Assembly (NCBI GenBank): GCA_963721005.1
Contig: CAVRHR010000009.1
Coordinates: 177,941 to 241,940 of the forward strand
Source: VAZQ01 sp963721005
GTDB lineage: Bacteria; Pseudomonadota; Alphaproteobacteria; Rhizobiales; Xanthobacteraceae
Length of the DNA: 64,000 nt
Direction of reading: 5' to 3'
The notes under the pieces were generated by a model. The model had not been told where the DNA came from, searched no databases, and was given only the letters and a program-made list of their open reading frames with translations. Below, piece after piece: positions 8,329 through 17,042 of this stretch. Numbering within the stretch: the stretch's first letter is position 1; each line of letters opens with the position of its first letter. A program made the translations under genes and the position numbers.

Positions 8329-10329
8329 ATGAAAGCTCGGCACTGCGCGCTGCTGTCGATATTGCTCGGCATCCTCGCATGCCCGCGCGCGGGCGCGTGG
8401 GCGGAGGTGACCCGGATCGACATCGCGTCGCGCACCGATGTGCTCAGCGGCAAGCCGTTCGGGGATGCCGGATCCTACGAGAAGCTGATCGGCACGGTCC
8501 ATTTCGCGGTCGATCCCGCGCAGCCGGGCAACCAGGCGATCATCGACATCGAAAAGGCGCCGCGCGCCGCCGATGGGCGCGTGGCTTTTTCCGCCGACCT
8601 CTACATCCTCGAGCCCAAGGACGCGGCGCGCCGCAACGGCGTCGCCCTGCTCGACGTGCTCAACCGCGGCAGAAAGAACATCCTGCGCGACTTCAATCGG
8701 GCGCCAGCGGTGGCCGACCCCGCGTCGGAGGGCGATTTCGGCGACGGCTTCCTGATGCGGCGCGGCTTCACGCTGGTGTGGGTCGGCTGGCAGTTCGATA
8801 TCCCCCGGCGCGGCGGCCTGATGGGGTTGGATGCACCGGTTGCGACCGATCAGGGGCGCCCCATCACCGGGCGGGTCAGCACCACGTTCGTGCCCAACAG
8901 CGCAGACCCGACCTATCCGCTCGACGACATGGGGCGCTATGCCGACAACACCCGCTATCCGCCGCTCGATCCGGACAGCGCGGAGAGCACGTTGACGGTG
9001 CGGGACGGTTACCTGGCGCCCGCACGCGAGATCCCGCGCACCCAATGGCGGTTCGGCCGCCTGCGCGACGGCACGGTGGTGCCCGACACGTCCGCAGTTT
9101 TCCTCGAGAACGGGTTTGCGCCCGGCCACATCTACCAGCTGAGCTACCAGGCGCAGAACCCCCCGGTCGCCGGCCTGGGGTTCGCGGCTTTGCGCGAGCT
9201 CGCGGCAGCGTTGAAGCATCAGACCCTCGCGCTGCCGCCGGTGCGTTACACCCTGGCGTTCGGCCCGTCGCAGGACGGGCGGTTCCTGCGGGAGTTTCTC
9301 TACCGGGGCTTCAATGCCGACCAGGAGGGCCGGCCCGCGTTCGACGGCATCATTGCCCATATCGCCGGCTCGGCGCGGGGCAATGACTTCAACGCGCGCT
9401 TCGCCAGGCCCAACGGCCTTGGATTCTTCGAGGCGTCGCTGTTCCCGTTCCTCGATCTTGCGCAACGCGATGCGGTGACCGTCAAGACCGATGGGCTGCT
9501 GACCAAGCTGCCCGAAGCGGCGCGACCGAAAATCTTCTACACCAACTCGTCCGGCGAATACTGGGGCGGCGGCCGCGCCGCGGCCCTCACCCATACGACG
9601 CTGGACGGCCGGCAAGACGCCATGCTGCCGGAAAATGTCCGCATCTATCTGTTTGCCGGCACGCAACATGTCCCGGGCGGATATCTCGCCTCGCAAGGCG
9701 AGGGACAGCAGCAGCCGAACCCGAACGACTATGCGTGGGGCCACCGCGCGCTCCTGGTCGCGATGGAGCGCTGGGTGCGCTCGGGCATCACGCCGCCGCC
9801 GAGCCGTCACCCGCTCCTGGCGGACCACACTTTGGTGACGCGAGACGACATCGACTTTCCGGCCATCCCGGGCGTGCGGTCGCCACGCGCGATCCCAGGC
9901 GGCTACCGCGCCGATCTGGACGGACCGCCGGCCTCCCATCCGCTGCCGATGCTGGTGCCGCAGGTGGACGGCGACGGCAACGAGCTCGCCGGCATCCAGC
10001 TGCCCGACGTGGCGGTGCCGCTCGCCACCTACACGGGCTGGAATTTCCGCAGCCCCAAGATCGGCCAGCCGACCGAGCTGCTTCCGCTCACCGGCTCCTA
10101 CATCCCGTTTCCGGTGACGCGGGCGGCACGCGAGGCGGCTGCCGATCCGCGGTTCTCGATCGAGGAGCGCTATGGCGACCGGGTGCGCTATCAGGCGCTG
10201 GTGAGCGACCGTGCCGGCAATCTGGTGCGGGACGGATACCTGCTGGGCGAGGACGTCGCCACGGTGGTCGAGCGCGCCTTGGCGCGCTGGGATGATGTCA
10301 CCCGGGGAACGCCGCTCTCGACGCGATGA
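8329..10329 (+). CDS. Exported alpha/beta hydrolase domain protein (Abhydrolase_10 type)
   Basis: A 666-residue protein with a signal peptide (SILLGILACPRAGAWA). It resembles the large Abhydrolase_10 family of Bradyrhizobium-like bacteria: VTRIDIASRTDVLSGKPFGD near the start, LDVLNRGRKN, IAHIAGSARGNDFNARF and FYTNSSGEYWGGGRAA. Reactions in this family are mostly uncharacterised; an esterase or lipase-like activity is an inference. The ATG at 8329 has GGAGG 5 nt upstream. The frame stays open upstream across the M48 gene, but that part is out of register with any known domain and was left out. Confidence 0.82.
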   Translation: MKARHCALLSILLGILACPRAGAWAEVTRIDIASRTDVLSGKPFGDAGSYEKLIGTVHFAVDPAQPGNQAIIDIEKAPRAADGRVAFSADLYILEPKDAARRNGVALLDVLNRGRKNILRDFNRAPAVADPASEGDFGDGFLMRRGFTLVWVGWQFDIPRRGGLMGLDAPVATDQGRPITGRVSTTFVPNSADPTYPLDDMGRYADNTRYPPLDPDSAESTLTVRDGYLAPAREIPRTQWRFGRLRDGTVVPDTSAVFLENGFAPGHIYQLSYQAQNPPVAGLGFAALRELAAALKHQTLALPPVRYTLAFGPSQDGRFLREFLYRGFNADQEGRPAFDGIIAHIAGSARGNDFNARFARPNGLGFFEASLFPFLDLAQRDAVTVKTDGLLTKLPEAARPKIFYTNSSGEYWGGGRAAALTHTTLDGRQDAMLPENVRIYLFAGTQHVPGGYLASQGEGQQQPNPNDYAWGHRALLVAMERWVRSGITPPPSRHPLLADHTLVTRDDIDFPAIPGVRSPRAIPGGYRADLDGPPASHPLPMLVPQVDGDGNELAGIQLPDVAVPLATYTGWNFRSPKIGQPTELLPLTGSYIPFPVTRAAREAAADPRFSIEERYGDRVRYQALVSDRAGNLVRDGYLLGEDVATVVERALARWDDVTRGTPLSTR

Positions 10330-10349
10330 CGCCGATGGTCGATCGGCCT

Positions 10350-10760
10350 TTATCCCCGTGCGGATCGGCGCATCTGGTCGACGCTCCAGGCGCCCGGACC
10401 GGCCACGCACAGATACAGGAAGACAAAGCAGAACAGGATCGCGGCGTCGCCACCGTTGACGGCGGGGTAGAAGCTCTGCGGGGCGTGGACCGTGAAGTAG
10501 CCGACCGCCATCTCGCCGGCCAGCAGAAAGGCGACCGGCCGGGTGAACAGCCCGATCAACAAGAGGATACCGCCGGCCGTCTCGATCAGTCCCGCAATGC
10601 CGAAGAAGGACAGCAACGCCTGCTGGCCCGGCGCGGCGCCCGGCGGAAAGCCGAAAACCTTGACCAGCCCGTGCTCCAGAAAAAGCAGCGCGGAAATCAC
10701 CCGCAAGGCGGCGAGCAGCCGTGGGGCCCAGACATTCGATAGCGCCTGATCGTCCATCAT
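10350..10760 (-). CDS. DoxX family membrane protein
   Basis: A 136-residue protein with four predicted membrane helices. The DoxX hallmarks are visible: LLAALRVISALLFLEHGLVK in the first helix, GLIETAGGILLLIGLFTRP in the second and the glycine-rich ends of the others. DoxX proteins are associated with redox or quinone-linked functions, but the biochemical role here is unknown. It converges on the hydrolase gene with a 20 bp gap. Confidence 0.85.
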   Translation of the reverse strand: MMDDQALSNVWAPRLLAALRVISALLFLEHGLVKVFGFPPGAAPGQQALLSFFGIAGLIETAGGILLLIGLFTRPVAFLLAGEMAVGYFTVHAPQSFYPAVNGGDAAILFCFVFLYLCVAGPGAWSVDQMRRSARG

Positions 10761-11015
10761 CTTGTGCTCCCTTCAAATCGAGCGGCCGGCGGGAGATGCG
10801 AACGCCGTGCAGTCTACCCCGTCGCCGCGACCCTGGCACCGAGGAGCTTGGCTTCACCGGCAAGCCTTGTCATCCTGGGCACCGGGGCGCGGGGGAAACG
10901 CTCGGCTTACCGGAGGGCGCGGCGTTTGCTATCCTGTGCAGCCCTGCGAAGCTCCCCGGGGGATATCGGATCAACGCGCCGGACCGTACGTCCCGGCTGC
11001 AAACGAGGAATGGCC

Positions 11016-12827
11016 ATGAAATCCTTGTCCGCGACCGCCGCCATGACCGAAGCGACCGGCAAGCTGATGCGCCCGATGCTCGGCGCATTGTTGCTGGCGA
11101 GTGCCCTGACGCCGGCCGGCGCCGCCGACATGACCTTCGAGCGCGCGCTCGGTGCCGCCAAGGAGCCGCAGAACTGGCTGCTCCACCACGGCAACTATCA
11201 GGGCCACCGCTTCTCGGCGCTCAAGGAGATCAATACCGACACGGTCAAAAACCTGAAGCTCGCGTTCACGGTGGCGCTCGGCGGGTTCGAGGGCGGCGGC
11301 ACCCGCTACAAGTTCGGCGACCTGGAGGCCACCCCGATCGTCGAGGACGGCGTGATGTACGTTCCGGACGGCTGGGGCACGGTCTATGCGATCGACGTCT
11401 CCAACGGCCGCAAGGGCACCTTCCGCTGGAAATTCGATCCCGCCACCGACAAGGCCTGGGCCGGCGACGTGGCCTGTTGCGGCGTCAACAACCGCGGCGT
11501 CGCGCTGTGGAAGGACAAGGTGATCTCGATCTCGCTCGACGGCCGCATGTTCGCGCTCAACAAGGCGACCGGCGAGAAGGTGTGGGAGCGCAAGATCGCG
11601 GATCCGGCCATCGGCGAGACCCTGACCATGGCGCCCCTGATCGTGCGCGACGTGGCGATCGTCGGCCCCGCCGGCGGCGAGCTCGGCATCCGCGGTTTCA
11701 TCGACGGCACCGATCTCAACACCGGCAAGCAGCTCTGGCGCACCTATACGATCCCGGGCGCCGGCGAGCCCGGCAACGAGACCTGGAAGGACGGCAAGAA
11801 CCACTGGCAGCACGGCGGCGGGTCGCTGTGGGAGACCGGCACCTACGACCCCGATACCGACACGCTCTACCAGGGCACCGGCAATGCCGGGCCGGACTAC
11901 GATGCGCAATACCGCCCGGGCGACAACAAATGGGCGGCGAGCGTGCTGGCGCTCAATCCGGCCAACGGCGAGATCAAATGGGGCTTCCAATACACCCCCA
12001 ACGACCCGTACGATTTCGACGAGATCTCCGAGCATCCCATCATCAACGCCAAGATCAACGGCGAGGATCGCAAGCTGGTGGTGCACGCCGCCCGCAACGG
12101 CTTCTTCTATGCGCTCGACCGTGCGAACGGCTCGTTCGTGGCCGGCAAGCAATATGTCGACGAGCTCAACTGGACGCCGGGGCTCGATCCCAAGACCGGC
12201 CGCCCGCTCAACTACGATCCGGCCAAGGACGTGCAGGAATACGCGCCCGGCAGCCACGCCTCGCGCGCCATGCCGCAGGGCGGCAAGCTCTGCCCGGCGC
12301 AATATGGCGGCAAGAATTGGGAGCCGTCCGCCTACAATCCGGAGCTCAACCTGCTCTATCTGCCCTCCTATGAAGGCTGCAACACACTGTTCACAGAGGA
12401 GCAGAAGGACATGGCGGACCAGGGCGGGCCGGTGCAGCCGCGCCAGCGGTTCGCCGGCGGCGGCAACAAGAACCCGACCCGCCTCTACGGCAGCCTCAAG
12501 GCGGTCGACCCCGCGACCGGCGAGATCAAGGCCCGGTTGCGGCTCGAATACCCCAACCTCAGCGGCGCGCTCGCGACCGGCGGCAACCTGGTCTTCATCG
12601 GCGAGCCGGACGGCTCGTTCACGGCCCACGACGCCCGCACCCTGCAGGAGGTCTGGAATTTCAACACCGGAACGGGCATCAATGCTCCGCCGGTGACCTA
12701 TTCGGTCAACGGCAAGCAGTATGTCGCGGTCCTGGTCGGCTCCAAGCAGCCTAATGCGGTGCTGCCCAACGCACCGGAGCTCAAGAACACCTCGACCGCC
12801 TCAATGCTGTACGTGTTCGGCTTGTGA
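11016..12827 (+). CDS. PQQ-dependent (quinoprotein) alcohol dehydrogenase, periplasmic
   Basis: A 603-residue eight-bladed quinoprotein with a signal peptide ending near AGA-AD. The vicinal disulfide C154-C155 (DVACCGVNNRG), metal ligands E222 (GGELGIRG) and N290 (GTGN), and catalytic D333 are present. D335, two residues on (PYDFDE), matches the extra acid that distinguishes lanthanide-type XoxF/PedH enzymes from calcium-type MxaF. The start at ATG 11016 is favoured by GAGGA six bases before; ATG 11010 is too close to it. The substrate is probably an alcohol. Electrons likely pass to the small cytochrome-like protein encoded 103 bp downstream. PQQ synthesis genes are not in the window. Confidence 0.9.
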   Translation: MKSLSATAAMTEATGKLMRPMLGALLLASALTPAGAADMTFERALGAAKEPQNWLLHHGNYQGHRFSALKEINTDTVKNLKLAFTVALGGFEGGGTRYKFGDLEATPIVEDGVMYVPDGWGTVYAIDVSNGRKGTFRWKFDPATDKAWAGDVACCGVNNRGVALWKDKVISISLDGRMFALNKATGEKVWERKIADPAIGETLTMAPLIVRDVAIVGPAGGELGIRGFIDGTDLNTGKQLWRTYTIPGAGEPGNETWKDGKNHWQHGGGSLWETGTYDPDTDTLYQGTGNAGPDYDAQYRPGDNKWAASVLALNPANGEIKWGFQYTPNDPYDFDEISEHPIINAKINGEDRKLVVHAARNGFFYALDRANGSFVAGKQYVDELNWTPGLDPKTGRPLNYDPAKDVQEYAPGSHASRAMPQGGKLCPAQYGGKNWEPSAYNPELNLLYLPSYEGCNTLFTEEQKDMADQGGPVQPRQRFAGGGNKNPTRLYGSLKAVDPATGEIKARLRLEYPNLSGALATGGNLVFIGEPDGSFTAHDARTLQEVWNFNTGTGINAPPVTYSVNGKQYVAVLVGSKQPNAVLPNAPELKNTSTASMLYVFGL

Positions 12828-12930
12828 TGGTTCTCGCATGACTCCATTCCGGATCGATCTCGTCACTCCCGCCAGGGCGGCGCGTACGACCGCCCGCGGC
12901 AACGGCTCAAAACACCCAAGGAGAATACCG

Positions 12931-13437
12931 ATGCGCAGTCGTCTCATTGCCACCATGATGCTAGCCGCGCTCGCCGGCGCGGCCATCGCCACGCTGCCGG
13001 GCGTCGGCCGCGCGCAACAAGAGGAGCCCAATCGCGCCGACCTGCCGCCGCAGCAGTTCAATCCGCAGATGAGCGCGCTCATGAACATGCTGATACAGCC
13101 ACGCCATGCCAAGCTCGGCCTGGCCGGGAAGGCGGAGAACTGGGCGCTGGCCGGCTATGAGTTCAACGAGCTCAAGGCGGGCTTCATCATAATCGGCAAG
13201 GAGGTGCCGCGCTTCAAGGGAATGCCGGTCGCCGATCTGTTCGACGCCGCCATGAAGCAGATCTTCCCGGTCATGGATTTCGCCATCAAGGCCGGCGACC
13301 CGCGCCAATTCGGCGAGTCCTATGCCAAGATCACGGCCGGCTGCAACTTGTGCCACACCACCGCCGACCACCCGTTCATCGTCATCAAGGTGCCGGAGGC
13401 GTCCAACTTCCCGAACCAGGAATTTGCCCCGAAGTAA
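12931..13437 (+). CDS. Small periplasmic c-type haem protein (C-terminal CxxCH)
   Basis: This 168-residue protein has a signal peptide (cleavage near GRA-QQ) and one haem motif, C138-NL-C141-H142, close to the C-terminus, as in four-helix cytochrome c'-type proteins. The middle is helical (LIQPRHAKLGLAGKAENWAL). AAGGAG sits 8 nt before ATG 12931. It follows the PQQ dehydrogenase on the same strand and is a likely electron acceptor for it; this rests on context, not on family knowledge. A close paralogue with haem residues at identical numbers is encoded at 59573-60085. Confidence 0.82.
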   Translation: MRSRLIATMMLAALAGAAIATLPGVGRAQQEEPNRADLPPQQFNPQMSALMNMLIQPRHAKLGLAGKAENWALAGYEFNELKAGFIIIGKEVPRFKGMPVADLFDAAMKQIFPVMDFAIKAGDPRQFGESYAKITAGCNLCHTTADHPFIVIKVPEASNFPNQEFAPK

Positions 13438-13451
13438 CGCTTGGTCCTGAG

Positions 13452-13479
13452 GCGGATCCCGGCTGCGCGCCGGGTCCGC
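13452..13479 (+). other. Strong GC hairpin after the cytochrome gene
   Basis: A roughly 10 bp stem (GCGGATCCCGG with CCGGGTCCGC) begins 14 bp after the cytochrome stop. No T run follows, so it is not a classical intrinsic terminator; it may protect the 3' end of the transcript. Confidence 0.4.
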
Positions 13480-13569
13480 CCGGTCACATCCGGGTGATCG
13501 CCGTAACCTGTTGGCCTCCGGCGGCGTATTACCTGTAGTATCCTTGGAACGCTTTTGGAGGAAACCGCC

Positions 13570-14067
13570 ATGCTGACGCGGCGATACGTATTCTGGGCCG
13601 GCGCGAGCGCGCTCGCGGCGCTCCTGGCCAACCGCTTTTTCGGGCTGGGGTCGGTCTCCCAGGCCGCCGAAACCTTCGAGGTCACGCATACCGATGCGGA
13701 GTGGCGAGCCTTGCTGACCCCGGCACAATTCGGCGTGCTGCGCCAGCAAAGCACCGAGCGCCCCTTCAGCAGTCCGCTCGATCACGAGAAGCGCGCCGGA
13801 ACGTTCGCTTGCGCGGGCTGCGATCAGGCCTTGTATTCCTCGAAGACCAAGTTCGACAGCGGGACCGGCTGGCCGAGCTTCTGGCAGCCGCTCGAGGCGG
13901 CGGTCGGCACGTCGGACGACACCTTCCTGGCCATGAAGCGGACCGAGGTCCACTGCAGCCGGTGCGGGGGCCATCTGGGCCACGTGTTCAATGACGGGCC
14001 GCGGCCGACGGGCCTGCGCTACTGCATGAACGGTGTCGCCATGGCGTTCAAGCCGGCGGCCGCCTGA
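13570..14067 (+). CDS. msrB: Exported peptide-methionine (R)-S-oxide reductase
   Basis: The 165-residue protein has the full MsrB core: zinc pairs C81-x2-C84 (CAGC) and C129-x2-C132 (CSRC), the KFDSGTGWPSFWQP segment, GHLGHVFNDGP and catalytic C152 in RYCMNG. The more usual sequence there is RYCINS. The N-terminus MLTRRYVFWAGASALAALLA looks like a twin-arginine signal, so it probably repairs oxidised methionine in the periplasm. GGAGGA lies 8 nt before ATG 13570. It follows the PQQ dehydrogenase and cytochrome genes on the same strand, which suits protection of exported proteins. Confidence 0.92.
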   Translation: MLTRRYVFWAGASALAALLANRFFGLGSVSQAAETFEVTHTDAEWRALLTPAQFGVLRQQSTERPFSSPLDHEKRAGTFACAGCDQALYSSKTKFDSGTGWPSFWQPLEAAVGTSDDTFLAMKRTEVHCSRCGGHLGHVFNDGPRPTGLRYCMNGVAMAFKPAAA

Positions 14068-14226
14068 GGCGAGGTTGCGGGGGCTTCGATCGCGCCATAT
14101 TTTTCACGGGCGCCGGCGGAGTCTCTGTCGGCTACCTGACCGCGGCGCCACGCCGATTGCGCCCATCGCGGTATTGCTGTTATCTCGCCGCCCCATGAAC
14201 GAGACAAAGTTTTTTCCGGCGCCGCG

Positions 14227-15072
14227 ATGATCGCGCATGCGTGCCCGGCCTGCCGGGAGACGACGCCGCAACGCCTGCTGTATCGCAAGAACGGCTGCGA
14301 CATCTGGCAATGCCGCAATTGCGGCCTTGGACGCGCCGAGAGCGCGGGCTTCGATCCCGAGACCTACTATACGGGCGGCTATTTTTCCGGCCAGCACAGC
14401 GACGGATATTCCGATTATCGCGCCGCCGAGCCGGTGCTGCGCCGGGAGTTCGCCCACAGCGTCGCTCTCATTCGCACCTATTGCGAGGCCGGACGGTTGT
14501 TCGACCTCGGCTGTGCCTACGGTTTCTTCCTGAAGGAAGCGGAGCGCTATTTCGAGGTCTGTGGCATCGAGCTTGCCGAGGATGCGGCCGCCTCCTGCCG
14601 CAGCGCCGGCCTCAAAGTCCTGTCGGGCGTCGCCGACGAGGCCAACATGGCCCGGATCGGGAAGATCGACGTCATCACCCTGTTCGATGTGATCGAGCAT
14701 CTGCCGCAGCCGCAGGAAACCCTCGCGCTGTGCGACCGCTATCTCAAGCCCGGCGGCATCATCATGATCACGACCGGCGATTTCGCCTCCCGGCTGGCGC
14801 GGCTGGCCGGGGCCAGGTGGCGGCTGATGACACCCCCGCAGCATCTGTGGTTCCTCACGCCCGAAAGCATGCGCCGCACCGCGGCTGCGCTCGGCCTGAC
14901 GGTGGTGCGCTGCGACCACCCCGGCAAGGTAGTGCCGCTGTCGCTCATTCTGTTTCAGGTCCGGCGGATGCTGGGCCTTGGCAGCGCGCCCATCACCGCC
15001 GCCAGCCGGGTCGGCATTCCGGTCAATCTGCTTGATGCGATGCGCATCGTGCTGCGCAAGCCGGCCGCATGA
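14227..15072 (+). CDS. Class I SAM-dependent methyltransferase with N-terminal zinc ribbon
   Basis: A 281-residue protein. Two Cys pairs at the N-terminus (CPAC and CRNC) form a probable zinc ribbon. The SAM-binding motif is LFDLGCAYGFFL, followed by CGIELAEDAA and VITLFDVIEHLPQP. Such proteins occur in surface-glycan and lipid loci and methylate sugars or lipids, but the substrate here is not known. It overlaps the SMR-like gene by ATGA and starts a four-gene operon for a cell-surface modification. Confidence 0.85.
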   Translation: MIAHACPACRETTPQRLLYRKNGCDIWQCRNCGLGRAESAGFDPETYYTGGYFSGQHSDGYSDYRAAEPVLRREFAHSVALIRTYCEAGRLFDLGCAYGFFLKEAERYFEVCGIELAEDAAASCRSAGLKVLSGVADEANMARIGKIDVITLFDVIEHLPQPQETLALCDRYLKPGGIIMITTGDFASRLARLAGARWRLMTPPQHLWFLTPESMRRTAAALGLTVVRCDHPGKVVPLSLILFQVRRMLGLGSAPITAASRVGIPVNLLDAMRIVLRKPAA

Positions 15073-15440
15073 GCAACGACCGGCTGACCCTGTGGCAAAT
15101 CGCCGTGCTGGCCGCCTATGCGGTCGGGATGTCGGGCGGCCAGGTGTTGTTCAAGATGGCGGCGCTGCGCTCGGAGGCGGCCGGCAGCCTCTGGGAGCGT
15201 CTGCTGGGACTGGCTTTCAACCCCTATTTCATCTGCGCGCTCATTCTCTATGGCGGATTTGCAATTCTTTGGGTTTGGATTCTGAGTTTCATACCATTGT
15301 CACGTGCATACCCTTTTGTAGCCTTGGCATTCGCGTTGACCCCATTGCTTGGAGGCCTTCTGTTCGGGGACACGATCTCGCTACGGCTGATCGCCGGGAT
15401 CGTCTTTATTTTGTGCGGTCTGTTTCTGGTCACGAGCTGA
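15069..15440 (+). CDS. SMR/EamA-like small membrane protein
   Basis: This 123-residue protein has four hydrophobic helices typical of the small multidrug-resistance/EamA fold, including GGQVLFKMAALR and SRAYPFVALAFALTPLLGG. ArnE/ArnF-type subunits that flip undecaprenyl-phosphate-linked sugars have this architecture. With a glycosyltransferase and DUF2304 next to it, lipid-linked sugar translocation is a better guess than drug export. The start overlaps the methyltransferase stop. Confidence 0.8.
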   Translation: MSNDRLTLWQIAVLAAYAVGMSGGQVLFKMAALRSEAAGSLWERLLGLAFNPYFICALILYGGFAILWVWILSFIPLSRAYPFVALAFALTPLLGGLLFGDTISLRLIAGIVFILCGLFLVTS

Positions 15441-15513
15441 GGAACCCTTTCGGCGGCCTCCGAGTTGGTTATCGGCCTGCGCGGCGGCGTGCTGCGAGGA
15501 AAGCGATACGACC

Positions 15514-16203
15514 ATGGAACTTGGCTCAAGCCCGACCCTCTGGGTGATCTGCGCCGCCTACAACGAGGCGACCACGATCGGGCACGTGGCAGCGGAGCTT
15601 CGCCGCGCCGGCCACCGGGTGGTGGTGGTGGACGACGGCTCCCGCGACGAAACGCGCCACATCGCGGCCGCGGCCGGCGCCGACGTGGTGGTCCATCCGG
15701 TCAACCTCGGACAGGGAGCCGCCCTGCAGACCGGGATCGATTACGCCTTGTCGCGAGCCGCCGACATCCTTGTCACGTTCGATGCCGACGGCCAGCACCG
15801 CGTCGCCGACATTCCGGTTCTGGTAGAGGCGCTGCGACGCGAGCGCGCCCACTTCGCGCTCGGCAGCCGTTTTCTCGGACAGACACACAATCTCCCCACG
15901 CTCCGCCGCTGGGTGCTTTACGCCGCAACCGTCTTCACCCGTTTTTCCACCGGCCTGCGGCTCACCGATTCCCACAACGGCTTGCGCGCCCTCACCCGCA
16001 GAGGCGCCGCCGCCATCCGGTTGCGGCAGAACCGCATGGCCCATGCGTCGGAAATTCTCGTCGAGATCGCCCAGAGCGGCCTGCGCTATGTCGAGGTTCC
16101 GGTCACCATCGAGTACACCGCCTATTCGCTGGCCAAGGGGCAGCGCATCGGCGATTCCGTCACCATCTTGCTCGACCTGTTTGCGCAAGAATTGTACCGA
16201 TGA
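15514..16203 (+). CDS. Family 2 glycosyltransferase (polyprenyl-phosphate sugar synthase-like)
   Basis: A 229-residue GT2 enzyme without membrane anchors. The nucleotide-sugar signature is visible: CAAYNEATTIG, VVVVDDGSRDET, and the metal-binding FDADGQH. Size and motifs fit enzymes that put one sugar on a polyprenyl phosphate. It overlaps the DUF2304 gene by 4 bp (ATGA), a pairing often seen in cell-envelope loci. The exact sugar cannot be told. Confidence 0.87.
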   Translation: MELGSSPTLWVICAAYNEATTIGHVAAELRRAGHRVVVVDDGSRDETRHIAAAAGADVVVHPVNLGQGAALQTGIDYALSRAADILVTFDADGQHRVADIPVLVEALRRERAHFALGSRFLGQTHNLPTLRRWVLYAATVFTRFSTGLRLTDSHNGLRALTRRGAAAIRLRQNRMAHASEILVEIAQSGLRYVEVPVTIEYTAYSLAKGQRIGDSVTILLDLFAQELYR

Positions 16204-16652
16204 TCGCCCAGATCTTCTTCTCGCTGCTGCTCGGCACGGTGTTTCTGTACGCCTGGATCGAATACCGCAGGTCGCCGGTGGTGGCGGTGTTGTCGTCGAT
16301 GGTGGCGCTCGCCGGAATGTATTTCGTCTGGGTGCCGTCGCACAGCACCTGGCTGGCGGAGTTCGTGGGGATCGGACGCGGGGTCGATCTCATTCTCTAC
16401 ACCTGGGTCGGCATCAGCCTCATCGTGATCCTCAATCTGCATCTGAAGCTGCGCACGCAGCTCGAGCTGATCACGGTCCTGGCCCGCAAGATCGCGCTCG
16501 CCGATCTGGCTGCTTCGCCGGATCACTCCCTGGTGCCGCCCGGCTCGTTGCCGCCCGATGTCAGCGCGGCGCCGCAGCTTGCGAAGGAGCCGGTGTTTGC
16601 TGAGATGGCGGACGGCCATAGATCCAGGCAAACGGGCGGTCAAACCGCCTGA
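16200..16652 (+). CDS. DUF2304 domain membrane protein
   Basis: A 150-residue protein with three hydrophobic helices in the first 80 residues (IFFSLLLGTVFLYAWIEYR, then VVAVLSSMVALAGMYFVW) and a positively charged linker LHLKLRTQLELITVLARKIA. This matches DUF2304 proteins that sit beside GT2 synthases. The last 50 residues are low complexity. Its start overlaps the GT2 stop, closing the operon that began at 14227. Confidence 0.82.
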   Translation: MIAQIFFSLLLGTVFLYAWIEYRRSPVVAVLSSMVALAGMYFVWVPSHSTWLAEFVGIGRGVDLILYTWVGISLIVILNLHLKLRTQLELITVLARKIALADLAASPDHSLVPPGSLPPDVSAAPQLAKEPVFAEMADGHRSRQTGGQTA

Positions 16653-16805
16653 CCTCGCCGATCAGGACAGCGTCCCCGATATGCCTTCCTTCGAGCGCAA
16701 TCCCAGCATATTCAGAACGCGTGCGGCCGACGAACGATGCGAGGAAACCCAGGGCGCCCAACCCGCACGGCGGCCCATCGGTTCCGCCAACCTTCAAGGT
16801 TACTT

Positions 16806-16991
16806 ATGGATCCCTCATCTGCGGCTTCCGCCCCCACCGCCCCGGCCTGCCCGCGCTGCGACGCCCAGATGATCATCAGCATGATCTCGCCTTTCACCGA
16901 CGAGGCGGACCGGCACGTGGCGGACGACATCTCCTATCTGTGCCCGAAATGCGCGACCGCGATCGAACGGGAAGTCCCGGTCACCAGATAG
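16806..16991 (+). CDS. Tiny zinc-ribbon-like protein, 61 aa
   Basis: This 61-residue protein has two Cys pairs (CPRC and CPKC) spaced about 25 residues apart, separated by an acidic stretch with FTDEADRHVADDISYL. That is the layout of a small zinc ribbon. ATG 16806 is preferred over an upstream in-frame start because the added residues are low complexity. Function unknown; it lies between the surface operon and the GST gene. Confidence 0.55.
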   Translation: MDPSSAASAPTAPACPRCDAQMIISMISPFTDEADRHVADDISYLCPKCATAIEREVPVTR

Positions 16992-17042
16992 AGTTCCAAC
17001 GTGACAATTCGACGAACATCCCCGCCTGGCCAGGAACCGGTC

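Noticed and set aside
7945..10863. 972-codon minus-strand open frame
   Set aside because: Antisense shadow of the M48 and hydrolase genes in GC-rich DNA, with no family pattern.
10971..12629. 552-codon minus-strand open frame over the PQQ dehydrogenase
   Set aside because: Val/Ala/Arg-rich antisense product, a usual effect of high GC; the + strand gene has all motifs.
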